64,000 nucleotides of DNA from contig NZ_WFLN01000011.1 in NCBI RefSeq assembly GCF_009208585.1, forward strand, positions 18,817-82,816, given 5' to 3'. The notes below the pieces were generated by a model, which ran no database searches, was not told where the DNA came from, and worked only from the letters and a program-made list of their open reading frames with translations. The position numbers and the translations under genes were made by a program. Below, piece by piece: positions 35,071-44,650 of this stretch. Positions within the stretch are counted from its first letter, which is position 1. Each line of letters opens with the position of its first letter. The DNA is from Fluviispira multicolorata (GTDB taxonomy: Bacteria > Bdellovibrionota_B > Oligoflexia > Silvanigrellales > Silvanigrellaceae).

Positions 35071-35547
35071 ATGACTGATTTTAGTACAAGCATGATGATC
35101 GGCGAGAGATCATTTACCCACGAAGAAATTGCTATGCTCGCAATTGCAGCTGCAGAAGAGAAAAAAGCTGTGCGGCCTGTTGTTATGGATCTTACGAGTC
35201 AAGGTGCTTTTACAGAGCTTTTTGCTATTTTAAGTGCTTCAAATACAAGACAAGTTTATGCAGCCGCTGAAGCTGTTCGTCATTTTTTTAAGACTCATTT
35301 TGGTATGTCTCCTGTCACAGTTGATGGAATGGAAAACTGTACTTGGGTACTTATCGATTATGGCTTTTTATTTGTTCACATTTTTCAAGAGCCAACGCGC
35401 GAACTTTATCAATTGGAACAGCTTTGGAGCAAAGCGCATATGCTTCCAGTCAGTGAAGATAAATGCCAAGAGCTTTATAAAGAAGTTATAAATTTAACTA
35501 AATCGATGGAAGTGAGTGATGACCAAGCTCAAGAAGCCTCACTTTAA
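35071..35547 (+). CDS. rsfS: Ribosomal silencing factor RsfS
   Basis: A 158-residue member of the RsfS/YbeB/Iojap family, which binds L14 and blocks subunit joining during starvation. Conserved positions are VVMDLTSQGAFTELFAILSA, then ANTRQVYAAAE-like SNTRQVYAAAEAVRHFF, and WVLIDYGFLFVHIFQEPTRE, including the Tyr/Leu contact face. An N-terminal ~20-residue Met/Ser-rich stretch and a C-terminal acidic tail extend the core. ATG at 35071 has GGAG seven bases upstream; a TTG three bases earlier is in frame but unlikely. It follows obgE by 15 bases and precedes rlmH by 5. Confidence 0.93.
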   Translation: MTDFSTSMMIGERSFTHEEIAMLAIAAAEEKKAVRPVVMDLTSQGAFTELFAILSASNTRQVYAAAEAVRHFFKTHFGMSPVTVDGMENCTWVLIDYGFLFVHIFQEPTRELYQLEQLWSKAHMLPVSEDKCQELYKEVINLTKSMEVSDDQAQEASL

Positions 35548-35552
35548 AAATT

Positions 35553-36062
35553 ATGCGTTATATTTTTATAACTCCATGGAAATTACCAAAAAATTCACTC
35601 CTGTATGATTTCATACAGGAGTTTTTAGGTCGGATATCTAAGTTCACTCCAGTCCAGCATATTTCTCCACCTGCTACAATTCACTCCAATGAATTATCTG
35701 CTTTTTATGCAAAAGAAATAAAGAAAATATCCGTGGAAAAACCATTGTGTTTTGCCTTAGATGAAAACGGCGATAGTGTAAATAGCAGTGAACTCTCTAA
35801 ATCACTTGAACAGTGTGAATTAAAAGGTGAGAAATATATTCTTTTTTGCTTAGGAGGAGCTTATGGTTTGCCTGAAGAGCTGAAAGCTCTTGTGCGTGTT
35901 GAACTCATTTCTCTTTCAAAAATGACTTTCCCTCACGAAATGGCTTTTGCTGTTTTAGTGGAACAAGTTTATAGAGCGCGCTGTATTTTATCAAATCACC
36001 CTTACCATCATGGAGATAAATCTCCACTTGCTATGAGTATTAAAAGCCAATTTAAAAAATGA
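35553..36062 (+). CDS. rlmH: 23S rRNA pseudouridine-1915 N3-methyltransferase RlmH
   Basis: SPOUT-family methyltransferase of 169 residues that methylates pseudouridine 1915 in helix 69 of 23S rRNA. The knot and SAM site are seen as FALDENGDSVNSSELSKSLE, ILFCLGGAYGLPEEL and the C-terminal LSLSKMTFPHEMAFAVLVEQ followed by VYRARCILSNHPYHH, all typical of RlmH. Length is near the E. coli value (155) with a short extension. Neighbouring rsfS is the common partner in bacteria. Confidence 0.93.
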   Translation: MRYIFITPWKLPKNSLLYDFIQEFLGRISKFTPVQHISPPATIHSNELSAFYAKEIKKISVEKPLCFALDENGDSVNSSELSKSLEQCELKGEKYILFCLGGAYGLPEELKALVRVELISLSKMTFPHEMAFAVLVEQVYRARCILSNHPYHHGDKSPLAMSIKSQFKK

Positions 36063-36089
36063 AATCTGTTTTCAAATTGGAGAATAGGG

Positions 36090-36851
36090 TTGATATACAA
36101 TTTCTCTCGCTGTTATCTTTGTAAGAAAAAAGTAAAAAATAGTATTAAAATTCTATGTGAATCATGTTTTTCTATTGCGCAAAAGCGTGAATGTTTATTT
36201 TGTATGCGTTGCGGAAAAATGAATTGTTTGGGCTGCGAAGATTTATTCGAATTTTCTAGAGTCATGAGTTTTTACAAGTATTGTCCAGAGTTTTCAAAAA
36301 TTTTAGTATTGGCTAAGGATAATAATGATTGTAATGCGCAAAAATTATTTTATGAATTATTTTATAATCCAATTAAAAACTTTCTACAAAATTATATTTT
36401 TGAAAATAAAATTGAATATGTTGTACTTTCTCCATTACGGAAAGAAAGAATTCTTAATTCTGGTTGGCATACCAATATTTTTTTTCAACATATTTTAGAA
36501 AGTATAACTGAAAATTTGAAAAATAAAAATTTTCTTATTTATATATATTATCCACACATTTTAGGTTCATCAAAAAAGAATGCAATTAAAAGTAAGCTTG
36601 AAAGACGTTATAATTATTCAAATTTAATTGAACAAAAAATAAGTTGGCACTGTGCAAATGGAAATAAAAAACTTATTTGGGACAATAATAAAAATTTGTT
36701 ATTGTTAGACGATGTGTTAACGACGGGAAGAACAGCAAGACAGCTCATAAATTCAATTCAGCAAGTGAATAATAATAATTTATGGAGTCTTTTTACTATT
36801 TTTAGATCACCTCAAAAGGAGGATGAGAATTTGCTTAAAAATAATTCATAA
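36090..36851 (+). CDS. ComF family phosphoribosyltransferase-like protein
   Basis: A 253-residue protein with an N-terminal zinc ribbon (C8-x2-C11, C23-x2-C26 and a CLFCMRCGKMNCLGC cluster) followed by a type I phosphoribosyltransferase domain whose PRPP motif is LLLLDDVLTTGRTARQL near residue 215. ComF proteins take part in DNA uptake and recombination in naturally competent bacteria, but are widespread and often uncharacterised; no other competence gene is visible here. It starts with TTG, preceded by GGAG. It is the last gene after obgE-rsfS-rlmH. Confidence 0.85.
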   Translation: MIYNFSRCYLCKKKVKNSIKILCESCFSIAQKRECLFCMRCGKMNCLGCEDLFEFSRVMSFYKYCPEFSKILVLAKDNNDCNAQKLFYELFYNPIKNFLQNYIFENKIEYVVLSPLRKERILNSGWHTNIFFQHILESITENLKNKNFLIYIYYPHILGSSKKNAIKSKLERRYNYSNLIEQKISWHCANGNKKLIWDNNKNLLLLDDVLTTGRTARQLINSIQQVNNNNLWSLFTIFRSPQKEDENLLKNNS

Positions 36852-37213
36852 AAAGTGAGAAAGTTAGAAATCGATATATTAAATGTATATAAGACAATTA
36901 AAGTAAAGTCAAAAATATCAATAATGCAAACAAAACAAGCAAAATATATTTCTTTTTCAAATTAATTTTGCTTAAATATTAATCAAAAAATCTCGGCAAA
37001 AAATAATTTTGTATTTAATTTCTGATGAGAGACTAAAGAAATTTCTTTTTTTTTATTTTATTTTTCTATGTCAATTTTTTTATAACTACTTTTTGCAGCT
37101 TTCATGCTGAATACTGTTTTGCTAGCTTTGTATAGAGTGTGTCTCAGGTGACTCTCATCTTTTAAAAATGTGTAAAGAATTTATATTACACAATAACTCT
37201 CGTGGAATATTTA
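36852..37213. other. AT-rich intergenic region
   Basis: About 360 bases without a coding frame, ribosome binding site or convincing hairpin. A TATAGA near 37130 could be a -10 of the rlpA promoter but no good -35 accompanies it. I see nothing else. Confidence 0.4.
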
Positions 37214-37624
37214 ATGAAGTTATTAAGTATAGGCTCTGCTTTTATTATATTACTTTTTGTTTTTAGTGGTTGCACTACCACTAAAAAAGAATGGGGTAGT
37301 AAAAAAGAGAAAATAAATTATGAACATACTTTTGTAGAAAGTGGGTATGCTTCCTTTTATGGAAAAGGATTTGCGGGTAAGCCAACTGCAAGTGGAAAAA
37401 TTTATGATCCGGGTTTATTAACTGCTGCAAGCAAAACTTTGCCATTACACTCTCGTGTATTAGTTAAAGATGTTAAAACAGGTCGATTTGTTGTCGTGAC
37501 AATCAATGATAAAGGGCCTTTTATTCCTGGCAGAGTTATTGATTTAAGTGTGGCAGCCGCGAAAAAGCTTGGAATCATGAGAAAGGGTGTTGCTAAAGTC
37601 GAGGTTTTTTTAGTCAAAAATTAA
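37214..37624 (+). CDS. rlpA: RlpA-type double-psi beta-barrel lipoprotein
   Basis: A 136-residue lipoprotein: hydrophobic signal helix and lipobox FSGC at about residue 18, then the RlpA barrel (VESGYASFYGKGFAGKPTAS, LTAASKTLPLHSRVLV, TINDKGPFIPGRVIDLSVAAAK). The Asp/His face of DPBB lytic transglycosylases is indicated by NDKGPF and VIDLS. Members cut glycan strands stripped of stem peptides at the septum; there is no SPOR domain here, so septal targeting would need other means. The ATG at 37214 follows GTGGAA; an in-frame GTG four codons upstream is less likely. It is convergent with lptB. Confidence 0.87.
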   Translation: MKLLSIGSAFIILLFVFSGCTTTKKEWGSKKEKINYEHTFVESGYASFYGKGFAGKPTASGKIYDPGLLTAASKTLPLHSRVLVKDVKTGRFVVVTINDKGPFIPGRVIDLSVAAAKKLGIMRKGVAKVEVFLVKN

Positions 37625-38353
37625 TTAAAATGTAAAATTCTCTCCAAGATAAACTTGTTTTACTTTTTCGTTTGAAGCTACATCTTCAGGTAATCCCTCG
37701 GCAAGTATTTTTCCAGAAGCTAAAACATAAGCTCTATCGCACAATGTAAGTGTTTCACGAACATTATGATCAGTAATGAGCACTCCTAAATTTTCTTCTA
37801 CCACAAGTTTTTTTATGAGCTCTTGTATTTCTGCAACTGTAACAGGGTCAATCCCTGCAAAAGGTTCATCGAGCAGTAAAAAGCGAGGAGAAATAACTAA
37901 AGTTCTTGCGATTTCAAGCCTTCTTCTTTCGCCACCAGAAAGACTTAGACCTAAACTTTTTCTAATATGGCCTATACCAAATTGTTCTATTAATTTTTCT
38001 AAGAGCAATGTTCGATTTTTTCTGGGAACCCCCCAGACTTCCATAATAGCTCTCAAGTTGTCTTCTACTGAAAGTTTACGAAATACACTTGAATTTTGAG
38101 GTAAATATCCTATGCCTAGGCGAGCTCTTTTATGAATTGGCAATTCAGTGATAATGTCCTTATCAATTCTTACGATGCCCGAACTTGGCTTTAATAAACC
38201 AACTGTCATATAAAAACTTGTTGTCTTCCCTGCTCCATTTGGACCGAGAAGACCAACCACTTCACCTCTATTTACATGAAAACTCACGTCATCTACGACC
38301 GTACGTGTTCCAAACTTTCGGATTAAATTAGAAGATTTTAGTTGGTTGTTCAT
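37625..38353 (-). CDS. lptB: LPS export ABC transporter ATPase LptB
   Basis: ABC ATPase of 242 residues that powers lipopolysaccharide extraction by LptFGC. Walker A GPNGAGKTT (37-45), Q-loop LPQNSSVF, signature LSLSGGERRRLEIART and Walker B LLLDEPFAGIDP are intact, with H-loop ITDHNV. The LptB-type ERRR signature and the neighbours lptA and lptC make the assignment secure. It is the third gene of the minus-strand lptC-lptA-lptB unit. The 3' end directly abuts rlpA of the other strand. Confidence 0.96.
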   Translation of the reverse strand: MNNQLKSSNLIRKFGTRTVVDDVSFHVNRGEVVGLLGPNGAGKTTSFYMTVGLLKPSSGIVRIDKDIITELPIHKRARLGIGYLPQNSSVFRKLSVEDNLRAIMEVWGVPRKNRTLLLEKLIEQFGIGHIRKSLGLSLSGGERRRLEIARTLVISPRFLLLDEPFAGIDPVTVAEIQELIKKLVVEENLGVLITDHNVRETLTLCDRAYVLASGKILAEGLPEDVASNEKVKQVYLGENFTF

Positions 38354-38366
38354 CTTTTAAATACCC

Positions 38367-39059
38367 TTATAAATTATTCTTTTTTTCTGTTATTTTATTG
38401 TCTTTGCTAAAACTATTTGTTGATTTTGGATCAATTGTCCCATGCGGATCTTTTAGACTTATATCACCTGTGTTTAAATTAATTGTAATAATTTCTGCAT
38501 TTACAAATTCTTTATTACGCCAAACCTTTGCTTTTCCAGTTAGTACCATTATTTTCTCTGGAACTTGAAATTCAATTTCATTTGCAACAGCTCTTATTTC
38601 TGGTGTATTTGAAGTGCCTTTTTTATAAATATTCACATTTCCTGTTGCGATTGCTTTTTTTACAGTGGTGGAGCCAGACCCAAAGGTTTTTCCTTGGCTA
38701 CTTATAATTTGTGCTTTATTTGCCGTTAATTTTAAATCATCTTGTATAATGACTACATTGCCAATTAAATTTAAAACCCCGGTTTTGCGTGATCCCTCAG
38801 CACTGTTTCCTTCAAAATACACGGGGGCATTTTGATTGTGATTTGCCAAATCATTTTTTAAATCATTGTCATTTTTTGGTGAGCCTGATTTTTTGCTTAT
38901 TTCAATCTCATTTTTTTTCTTTTCTTTTGGTTTTATTGATTCATTATTATTTTGATATTCATAATCTTCTGGAAGATTTTTCTTGAAGTCTGCTTTTATT
39001 TCAAATGAAATTAAAAAAGTTAAAACTATTGTCGATCGTATTAAATTAAAATAAAGCAT
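38367..39059 (-). CDS. lptA: LPS periplasmic bridge protein LptA
   Basis: A 230-residue OstA-like protein that forms the bridge carrying LPS across the periplasm. It has an N-terminal signal segment (MLYFNLIRSTIVLTFLISFE), a charged linker (residues about 35-80) and an OstA beta-jellyroll from about residue 80: VYFEGNSAEGSRKTGVLNLI, VVIIQDDLKLTANKAQII, ATGNVNIYKKG and AKVWRNKEFVNAEIITINL. It lies between lptC and lptB with short spacers, so it belongs to the same operon. Confidence 0.9.
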   Translation of the reverse strand: MLYFNLIRSTIVLTFLISFEIKADFKKNLPEDYEYQNNNESIKPKEKKKNEIEISKKSGSPKNDNDLKNDLANHNQNAPVYFEGNSAEGSRKTGVLNLIGNVVIIQDDLKLTANKAQIISSQGKTFGSGSTTVKKAIATGNVNIYKKGTSNTPEIRAVANEIEFQVPEKIMVLTGKAKVWRNKEFVNAEIITINLNTGDISLKDPHGTIDPKSTNSFSKDNKITEKKNNL

Positions 39060-39071
39060 ATTTTTTCTTTC

Positions 39072-39704
39072 TTATTTCAACTTATTTTTATTGTCTTCAG
39101 GTAAACTTATTTTTCCATCGACATCGGATTTAATTTTAAACTCTTCATCTTTAATGGAATAAGAAAATCCTTTTCCTTTTAATTTTCCCTGAGGACCATT
39201 AGATTCAATTTTACTATCTGATTGAATATTTTGATTTATCATATCTATATAAATATTTTTTGTTTTTCCAATATTCTCATTAAAATTAAATGAAACCTCA
39301 TCTGGAAGAATCGCATATTTAATTCGACTATTTGCTCCCACGGATAAAGCGGTTTGTCCTTCTTTTTCATCGATAAGTTCCATTTGTCCAGTTGCTCTTG
39401 TCGTTTTGATAACTGAAGATTCTTTTTGTTGATTATCAAAAGTTTTATAAACCAAATTTCCTATTGCTTCAAAATGATTGTCGGTAAAATAAATTATTTT
39501 ATCGCCAGAAAATGAATATTTTAAATAACCATTCTCATATGAACGTGTTTGAAATTTGTTCACACTGCTCGTTGGCAATATCAAATTTTCTGAATTTAAT
39601 TGAGCTTGAAAAATCTCACTGGATTCATCAAGATATCTTTTCTGATACCAAAGCAAGAGTGCTATGGTGACTATAAATAAAAATGCATACAAGCGACCTA
39701 ACAT
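39072..39704 (-). CDS. lptC: LPS export system protein LptC
   Basis: A 210-residue bitopic protein: a short cytoplasmic start, one membrane helix (LYAFLFIVTIALLLWY) and a periplasmic beta-jellyroll with LptC-like strands (YLKYSFSGDKIIYFTDNHFE, AIGNLVYKTF, DGKISLPED). LptC hands LPS from LptBFG to LptA. It precedes lptA by 12 bases and overlaps the stop of pabA by one base, so the lpt genes may be transcribed together with pabB-pabA. Confidence 0.87.
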   Translation of the reverse strand: MLGRLYAFLFIVTIALLLWYQKRYLDESSEIFQAQLNSENLILPTSSVNKFQTRSYENGYLKYSFSGDKIIYFTDNHFEAIGNLVYKTFDNQQKESSVIKTTRATGQMELIDEKEGQTALSVGANSRIKYAILPDEVSFNFNENIGKTKNIYIDMINQNIQSDSKIESNGPQGKLKGKGFSYSIKDEEFKIKSDVDGKISLPEDNKNKLK

Positions 39705-40279
39705 TAAACAAACCCTAAAAAAGCATTTAGAAAAGAATCCCCCCCAGGGCTTGCGAAGCTTTCTGGATGAAATTGAACACCAATACGTGCAAGATGTTTA
39801 TGCTCAGCAATTAAGCTGAATCCGCTCTCATTTGCAAGTGATACTACACTGTTTGAAAAAATAGGATCGGATGATTTGCAACCAAGGGAATTATACAAGA
39901 CAACACTTCCTTTTGGGGTCATGTTCTTAATAAATTTTGATTCTTTACAGTCAATAATTTCAACTTGACAGCCATGAATAGGAATAGGGTTTATCTGTTC
40001 AACGATCCCACCTTCAGCGAGTAAGAAAATTTGATGTCCCAAGCATACACCTAAAAATGGTATATGTTCTGGAATCCGTTTGTAAAGTTCAATTGATTCA
40101 AGGTATTCGCTTGGATGTCCTGGCCCCGGAGAAAAAATAATAGCTTTGTATTGACTTAAATCTTTTAGTAAGCTTATTTCATTATAAGATATAATTTTTA
40201 ATTCAACATTCTTTGCTATAAACCAACTCGTTAAATTATATGAAAATGAATCGTAGTGATCAATAAAAAGGAGTGTCAT
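39704..40279 (-). CDS. pabA: Aminodeoxychorismate synthase glutaminase PabA
   Basis: Glutamine amidotransferase subunit of 191 residues. Catalytic C79 lies in PFLGVCLGHQIFLL and the His/Glu pair H171/E173 in GVQFHPES; SPGPGHPSE is the oxyanion-region motif. It supplies ammonia to PabB for 4-amino-4-deoxychorismate, a folate precursor. PabA and TrpG are hard to separate by sequence alone; the partner directly upstream is PabB by its PIKGT motif, and no trp genes are nearby. The four-base overlap with pabB indicates translational coupling. Confidence 0.9.
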   Translation of the reverse strand: MTLLFIDHYDSFSYNLTSWFIAKNVELKIISYNEISLLKDLSQYKAIIFSPGPGHPSEYLESIELYKRIPEHIPFLGVCLGHQIFLLAEGGIVEQINPIPIHGCQVEIIDCKESKFIKNMTPKGSVVLYNSLGCKSSDPIFSNSVVSLANESGFSLIAEHKHLARIGVQFHPESFASPGGDSFLNAFLGFV

Positions 40280-41682
40280 ACTGGGCTTTCAATAGCGTGC
40301 AAAAATGAATTGAGCTTAATTAAAAATTCTTCGTATTCACTTTTTGCGTTAGAAAGAGTTGTTATTCCTGCGCCTACTCCGCAATAGACGCCTCTTTCCC
40401 CTTTGTATACACTTCTAATTAAAATTGTAGAATCAAAATCTCCATTCTCTTCTAATATGCCACAAATACCTGTGTAATAACCCCTTTTAACATTTTCTAA
40501 TTGTGAAATGATTTCGCAGACTCTCTTTTTTGGGGTGCCACTTATTGAGCCTGCAGGGAGCATAGCTTCTAGACAGTCACCAAGAGTTTTATCCATTTTA
40601 AGAGTTCCTAGAATTGAGCTTTGCATTTGAATAAGTTTTCCAGCAATTCTTGCATAAAATGGTCGATAAACATGTACGCTTCCTGCTTGGCAAACGAGAT
40701 TTAAGTCGTTGCGCATAAGATCAACAACCAATGTGTGTTCATATATTTCTTTTTTATCAGCCCAAATTGCTTTTGCGTCTGAGAGAGTTGGGATGTTGCT
40801 ATTGCTTTTTAGGGTGCCTTTAATAGGTTCTGTTGTCATTTTATTATCATGTGAATAAATAAATCTTTCTGGTGAAAAACATGATAATCCAACTTTCATA
40901 TCATGATAATATATTCCGTAGCGTGATTTGATTTTTAACCAAGCAGTAATAAAATGAGTCATTGAGATAAAATATGTTTTTTCATTAAGTGGAATGGTTG
41001 AAGTTAAATTAGCAAGATAGCAATCACCTTTATTCATAAAGTCTTTCGCTTTTTCTATTGTTTCAATAATTTCTTTATCTAAAAAACTATTATTCTTTTG
41101 CTTATTTTCTGGTAGTGATAAGTTTACATTCTCATGATAAATATTATAATTATTTATAGATTTATTATTAAAAATAGAGAGTATTTGTTGGAATAAACTG
41201 TTTATAAAATCTTTTTTTTCATTGTAATTGAAAATGTTTAAATCGAGCCCATCATGAGAAATATGCAGTCTGACTTCAAATTTAGAATCAATGACATATG
41301 AACTCTCTTCTTTATGAGAGTTTTCATAAGGAGTTACAAAAAAGAGCGGAGAGTTTGCTGATTTTTTTAATAAAGTATAAAAATTATTGATATTTTTTGT
41401 TGATAATCGTTTTGAAGTATTGCAAAAAAAACGTAATATAATTGAATTATTTTCGGAAGAATATATATTTTGGTATTGACTTGGTAGTATATTCGTAGCA
41501 ATAAAATTATTACCTATTTCAAATTCAAACCCTTCACATGCTTGAATTTGAAAATGACAAACTATATTTTGTTTAAAATATTTTTCAAACATGTCTGATA
41601 ATAATAAAATATTTTGAGAAAAATAATCTAAATTTTTTAATGCAGACTTATTTTTATAAGAGATTTTCAGGTTGTTTGTCAT
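40276..41682 (-). CDS. pabB: Aminodeoxychorismate synthase component I PabB
   Basis: A 468-residue chorismate-binding enzyme. The PIKGT motif (K288) is the nucleophile-bearing signature that distinguishes aminodeoxychorismate synthase from anthranilate synthase (PIAGT). DLMRNDLNLVCQAGSV, MLPAGSISGTPKKRV and GVGAGITTLSNAKSEYEEF complete the active site. The N-terminal ~190 residues are divergent and Asn/Lys-rich. It converts chorismate plus ammonia to aminodeoxychorismate for folate. AAAGGG sits ahead of the ATG. It is the first gene of pabB-pabA, running into lptC-lptA-lptB. Confidence 0.93.
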   Translation of the reverse strand: MTNNLKISYKNKSALKNLDYFSQNILLLSDMFEKYFKQNIVCHFQIQACEGFEFEIGNNFIATNILPSQYQNIYSSENNSIILRFFCNTSKRLSTKNINNFYTLLKKSANSPLFFVTPYENSHKEESSYVIDSKFEVRLHISHDGLDLNIFNYNEKKDFINSLFQQILSIFNNKSINNYNIYHENVNLSLPENKQKNNSFLDKEIIETIEKAKDFMNKGDCYLANLTSTIPLNEKTYFISMTHFITAWLKIKSRYGIYYHDMKVGLSCFSPERFIYSHDNKMTTEPIKGTLKSNSNIPTLSDAKAIWADKKEIYEHTLVVDLMRNDLNLVCQAGSVHVYRPFYARIAGKLIQMQSSILGTLKMDKTLGDCLEAMLPAGSISGTPKKRVCEIISQLENVKRGYYTGICGILEENGDFDSTILIRSVYKGERGVYCGVGAGITTLSNAKSEYEEFLIKLNSFLHAIESPV

Positions 41683-41801
41683 TTTTTCGACCCTTTATTT
41701 ATGAAAGAAAATCACTTTTTTATTCTCAACGGCTTGATCAAGGTATTGCTTACCGAGCTAAAAAGCGTATAGAATAAAAATGAAGTTTTGAGGAGTTTTT
41801 T

Positions 41802-42578
41802 ATGAAGACAAAAGCAGAAATTTGTAAAAATTGGCTACCCCGTTATACCGGAACAAAAATTGATGACTTTGCAGATTATATTTTGCTTACGAATTTTCAG
41901 ACTTATGTTAATCGTTTCGCTGAAATGACAGGAACAACTGTTGCAGGTCTTGACCGTGCGATGCCAAATGCAACCTGTAAAAAATCAAATGTATCTATCA
42001 TCAATTTTGGTATGGGTTCAGCTAATGCTGCAACAATAATGGATCTTTTGGGGGCTCGGTCTCCCAAAGCCGTTTTATTTCTTGGTAAATGTGGAGGGTT
42101 AAAACACTCCACAGAAATAGGTCATTTTATATTACCAATTGCAGCTATTCGTGGGGAAGGAACATCTAATGACTATTTTCCACCTGAAGTGCCAGCAATG
42201 CCATCATTTAAGCTCCATAAATTTGTTTCACAAAAAATAGTGGAAGCCGGTTATGATTACCGGACAGGTGTTGTTTATACAACAAATCGAAGAGTTTGGG
42301 AACATGATCAATCTTTTCTTAAGCGTTTGCACAATATGAAGTGCATTGCAATCGATATGGAGACGGCAACCGTTCTTATGGTTGGTCTTTATAACGAAAT
42401 TGCCCGTGGTGCTTTATTGGTGGTTTCCGATGTGCCTATTACCCCTGAAGGCGTAAAAACTGAAGCAGGTGATAAACATGTTTCAGCAAAATGGACTGAC
42501 GCACATATTCAATTAGGTATCGATAGCCTAAAAGATCTCGAGTCAAAGGGTGAGCCCATTAAGCATTTTAAATATTAA
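41802..42578 (+). CDS. amn: AMP nucleosidase (short, AMN-like)
   Basis: A 258-residue member of the nucleoside phosphorylase superfamily, of the short AMP-nucleosidase-like type rather than the ~480-residue E. coli Amn. It would split AMP into adenine and ribose-5-phosphate. Core motifs are INFGMGSANAATIMDLLG, VLFLGKCGGLKHSTEIGHFI and the nucleobase/ribose site AIDMETATVLMVGLYN with LLVVSDVPI. GAGGAG precedes the ATG. Its last four bases overlap the 3' end of the convergent subtilase gene. Confidence 0.87.
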   Translation: MKTKAEICKNWLPRYTGTKIDDFADYILLTNFQTYVNRFAEMTGTTVAGLDRAMPNATCKKSNVSIINFGMGSANAATIMDLLGARSPKAVLFLGKCGGLKHSTEIGHFILPIAAIRGEGTSNDYFPPEVPAMPSFKLHKFVSQKIVEAGYDYRTGVVYTTNRRVWEHDQSFLKRLHNMKCIAIDMETATVLMVGLYNEIARGALLVVSDVPITPEGVKTEAGDKHVSAKWTDAHIQLGIDSLKDLESKGEPIKHFKY

Positions 42579-44629
42579 TTTTTATGTCCAATAATATTGA
42601 GTTTCCAAGCAGCAAATTGAAAGAATGTTAAAGAGTTATTTGGATCAATAGTATTGTGATTTTTCAAAATAATTCGCCATTTCCCTTTGGAGTTTTCTTC
42701 ATAAAAAGCATTTGATGTATATGCTGCATTATGAGAGTCTTTATCATCATAAAAGTTTGCTGGATATTGAGCTCCTGTTACCTTTTGATCAAATTTAATG
42801 AGTGAGTTTCCTGGGTACAACAAAGTGCTATGTGTGCCACTGGGAGAAATGATTTCCACAGAAATACCATCAGCTTTATAAGCATCAAAATATGGAGTCA
42901 CCTGAATGGCTTCAATAATTGTTTCATCCGGAACTTCAATTTCATGGAAAAAACTATTTCCAGCTTGAATACGCGGTTCGCGGCCTAATAGCTCTTGCAT
43001 GTTTCCAGATTTGTACCATTTTTCTTCACTTGGTTTATTTTCAAATGGCGATTTATAATTATTTATAGCCATTTGAATAGCTTTGTCGGCATCAATTAAA
43101 CCAAAGCCATAATAGTTATGAAAAGAATTACCAGCTGCATTTACAGTCCAGCCTTTATTCCATAACTCACTAAAGCTATTGTTGAACTCTCCAATTTTTT
43201 CAAGTATTTTTATACAACTTGGTTTGGGATCTGGAGTTAATTTATCTTTATTCGCAGTTTTGGCTAAAATGTATTTTACGTCTCTAAAACTCAATTTTGG
43301 ATTGGCTTCCAGCATAAGAGCAATGACTCCAGTAATTGAGGGTGCTGCCGCAGATGTTCCAGTAAACTCAGCAGTATAATTAAACATTTCATTTTCAGGC
43401 AAAATTCCTTTATCAAAATCTGTTCTAGAATGAAGATCTTTTTCACGTCCAGCAATGCGTGTGGTGAGAATTTTAGGAAATGAGTTGGGTTGTAATGGAG
43501 AACGTCTATAAACTCCGTCGCTAACGGTTGGGGAGCTTTCACCTCCACCTAACCCTGTGATCCAAATATTTGCACCAATGCTAGAATAATAAGCGATATT
43601 TCCATTTGCACTTAATGCAGAAACTGTAATTATATAAGGATTTGTCGTTTGGTCATCCATAATAGAAAGATGAGGTCGTATTGCTTTTAAAATTTCTATT
43701 TGATTTTCTGTTAGAGAGTGAAACGAATTTTCATCTATTGAATTAGTATATAATCTGAAAACTTCTTTTTTAAATTTTTCGAGGAGTTTTTCAAGGGATT
43801 TTTCTTCAGAATCTTTAGATGTTTTTTTATCTATTTGCAAAACTAGTTTTTGCGCGATAATTTTAGCGACATCTAAAGCAATCTTTGCATCACAGGTGTA
43901 ATTGCCTGCTAGTTTTACTATTATAAAGCCTTTCTCATTATCTCTTTGTGATTTTTTTATTTTTTCATATAAGATTTCATCTTGTTCATCAACATAGAAA
44001 ATATGAGGAATAAATTCTGAGTTAGAATAGCTTTCATTAATTAAATGAATTTTCTTATCTAATGCATTATTATAGATTTTCATTTTCATATTAAAATCTG
44101 ATATTATTGTACGATCTAATACTTCGGACATATAATTTGCAGAGGCTAATTTAACCGCAGGTGCAATACCACGAAAGCCATTTTCTTTATTATATGACCC
44201 TCCAATCATACCAGCAACATTTGTGCCATGATCATTCTCTTTTTTATCTAATAAATTGAAGTTACTTAAATTTGCATTTGGATTATTTACAAAATCTAAA
44301 GATGAATTTTCTAATAAATTTTCTTTTAGATCTTGATGGCTAAAATCAATTCCAGTATCACTTACGAGAACATTAATTCCTTTTCCAGTATAAAAGTTTG
44401 GGAAAGGTAAATTCAAATCGATGCCTGGTGTCGCATTTATTTTGGAATATGTTTTTTGCCCAGTGTTTTTTAAATACCATTGCTGGTCAAATATAATTCC
44501 ACTCCCTTTGATAATATCATCAGAATGACCTGAAGAACTTAAGTTATTATTACTAATAGAGGAATTTCTTGAGCAAGACATAAAGAGCAAAAGAAATAGC
44601 AAACTAGATTTTTTTATAACAGATAACAT
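42575..44629 (-). CDS. Subtilisin-like lipoprotein protease with P-domain
   Basis: A 684-residue exported S8 peptidase. The N-terminus ends in a lipobox-like FMSC (C19), giving a probable lipoprotein. The catalytic triad is D91 (VSDTGIDFSHQD), H134 (NDHGTNVAG) and S426 (GTSAAAPSITG); N243 in LAGNYT is the likely oxyanion Asn. Residues about 560-680 are a proprotein-convertase P-domain. A long insert (about 250-310, Lys/Glu-rich) sits within the catalytic domain. The mature sequence begins directly at FDQQWYLKNTGQ, the usual post-propeptide start, so the protein carries no propeptide of its own; see the upstream gene. AAGGA precedes the ATG. Confidence 0.9.
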   Translation of the reverse strand: MLSVIKKSSLLFLLLFMSCSRNSSISNNNLSSSGHSDDIIKGSGIIFDQQWYLKNTGQKTYSKINATPGIDLNLPFPNFYTGKGINVLVSDTGIDFSHQDLKENLLENSSLDFVNNPNANLSNFNLLDKKENDHGTNVAGMIGGSYNKENGFRGIAPAVKLASANYMSEVLDRTIISDFNMKMKIYNNALDKKIHLINESYSNSEFIPHIFYVDEQDEILYEKIKKSQRDNEKGFIIVKLAGNYTCDAKIALDVAKIIAQKLVLQIDKKTSKDSEEKSLEKLLEKFKKEVFRLYTNSIDENSFHSLTENQIEILKAIRPHLSIMDDQTTNPYIITVSALSANGNIAYYSSIGANIWITGLGGGESSPTVSDGVYRRSPLQPNSFPKILTTRIAGREKDLHSRTDFDKGILPENEMFNYTAEFTGTSAAAPSITGVIALMLEANPKLSFRDVKYILAKTANKDKLTPDPKPSCIKILEKIGEFNNSFSELWNKGWTVNAAGNSFHNYYGFGLIDADKAIQMAINNYKSPFENKPSEEKWYKSGNMQELLGREPRIQAGNSFFHEIEVPDETIIEAIQVTPYFDAYKADGISVEIISPSGTHSTLLYPGNSLIKFDQKVTGAQYPANFYDDKDSHNAAYTSNAFYEENSKGKWRIILKNHNTIDPNNSLTFFQFAAWKLNIIGHKN

Positions 44630-44650
44630 ATTAATCCTTAAGTAAAAATT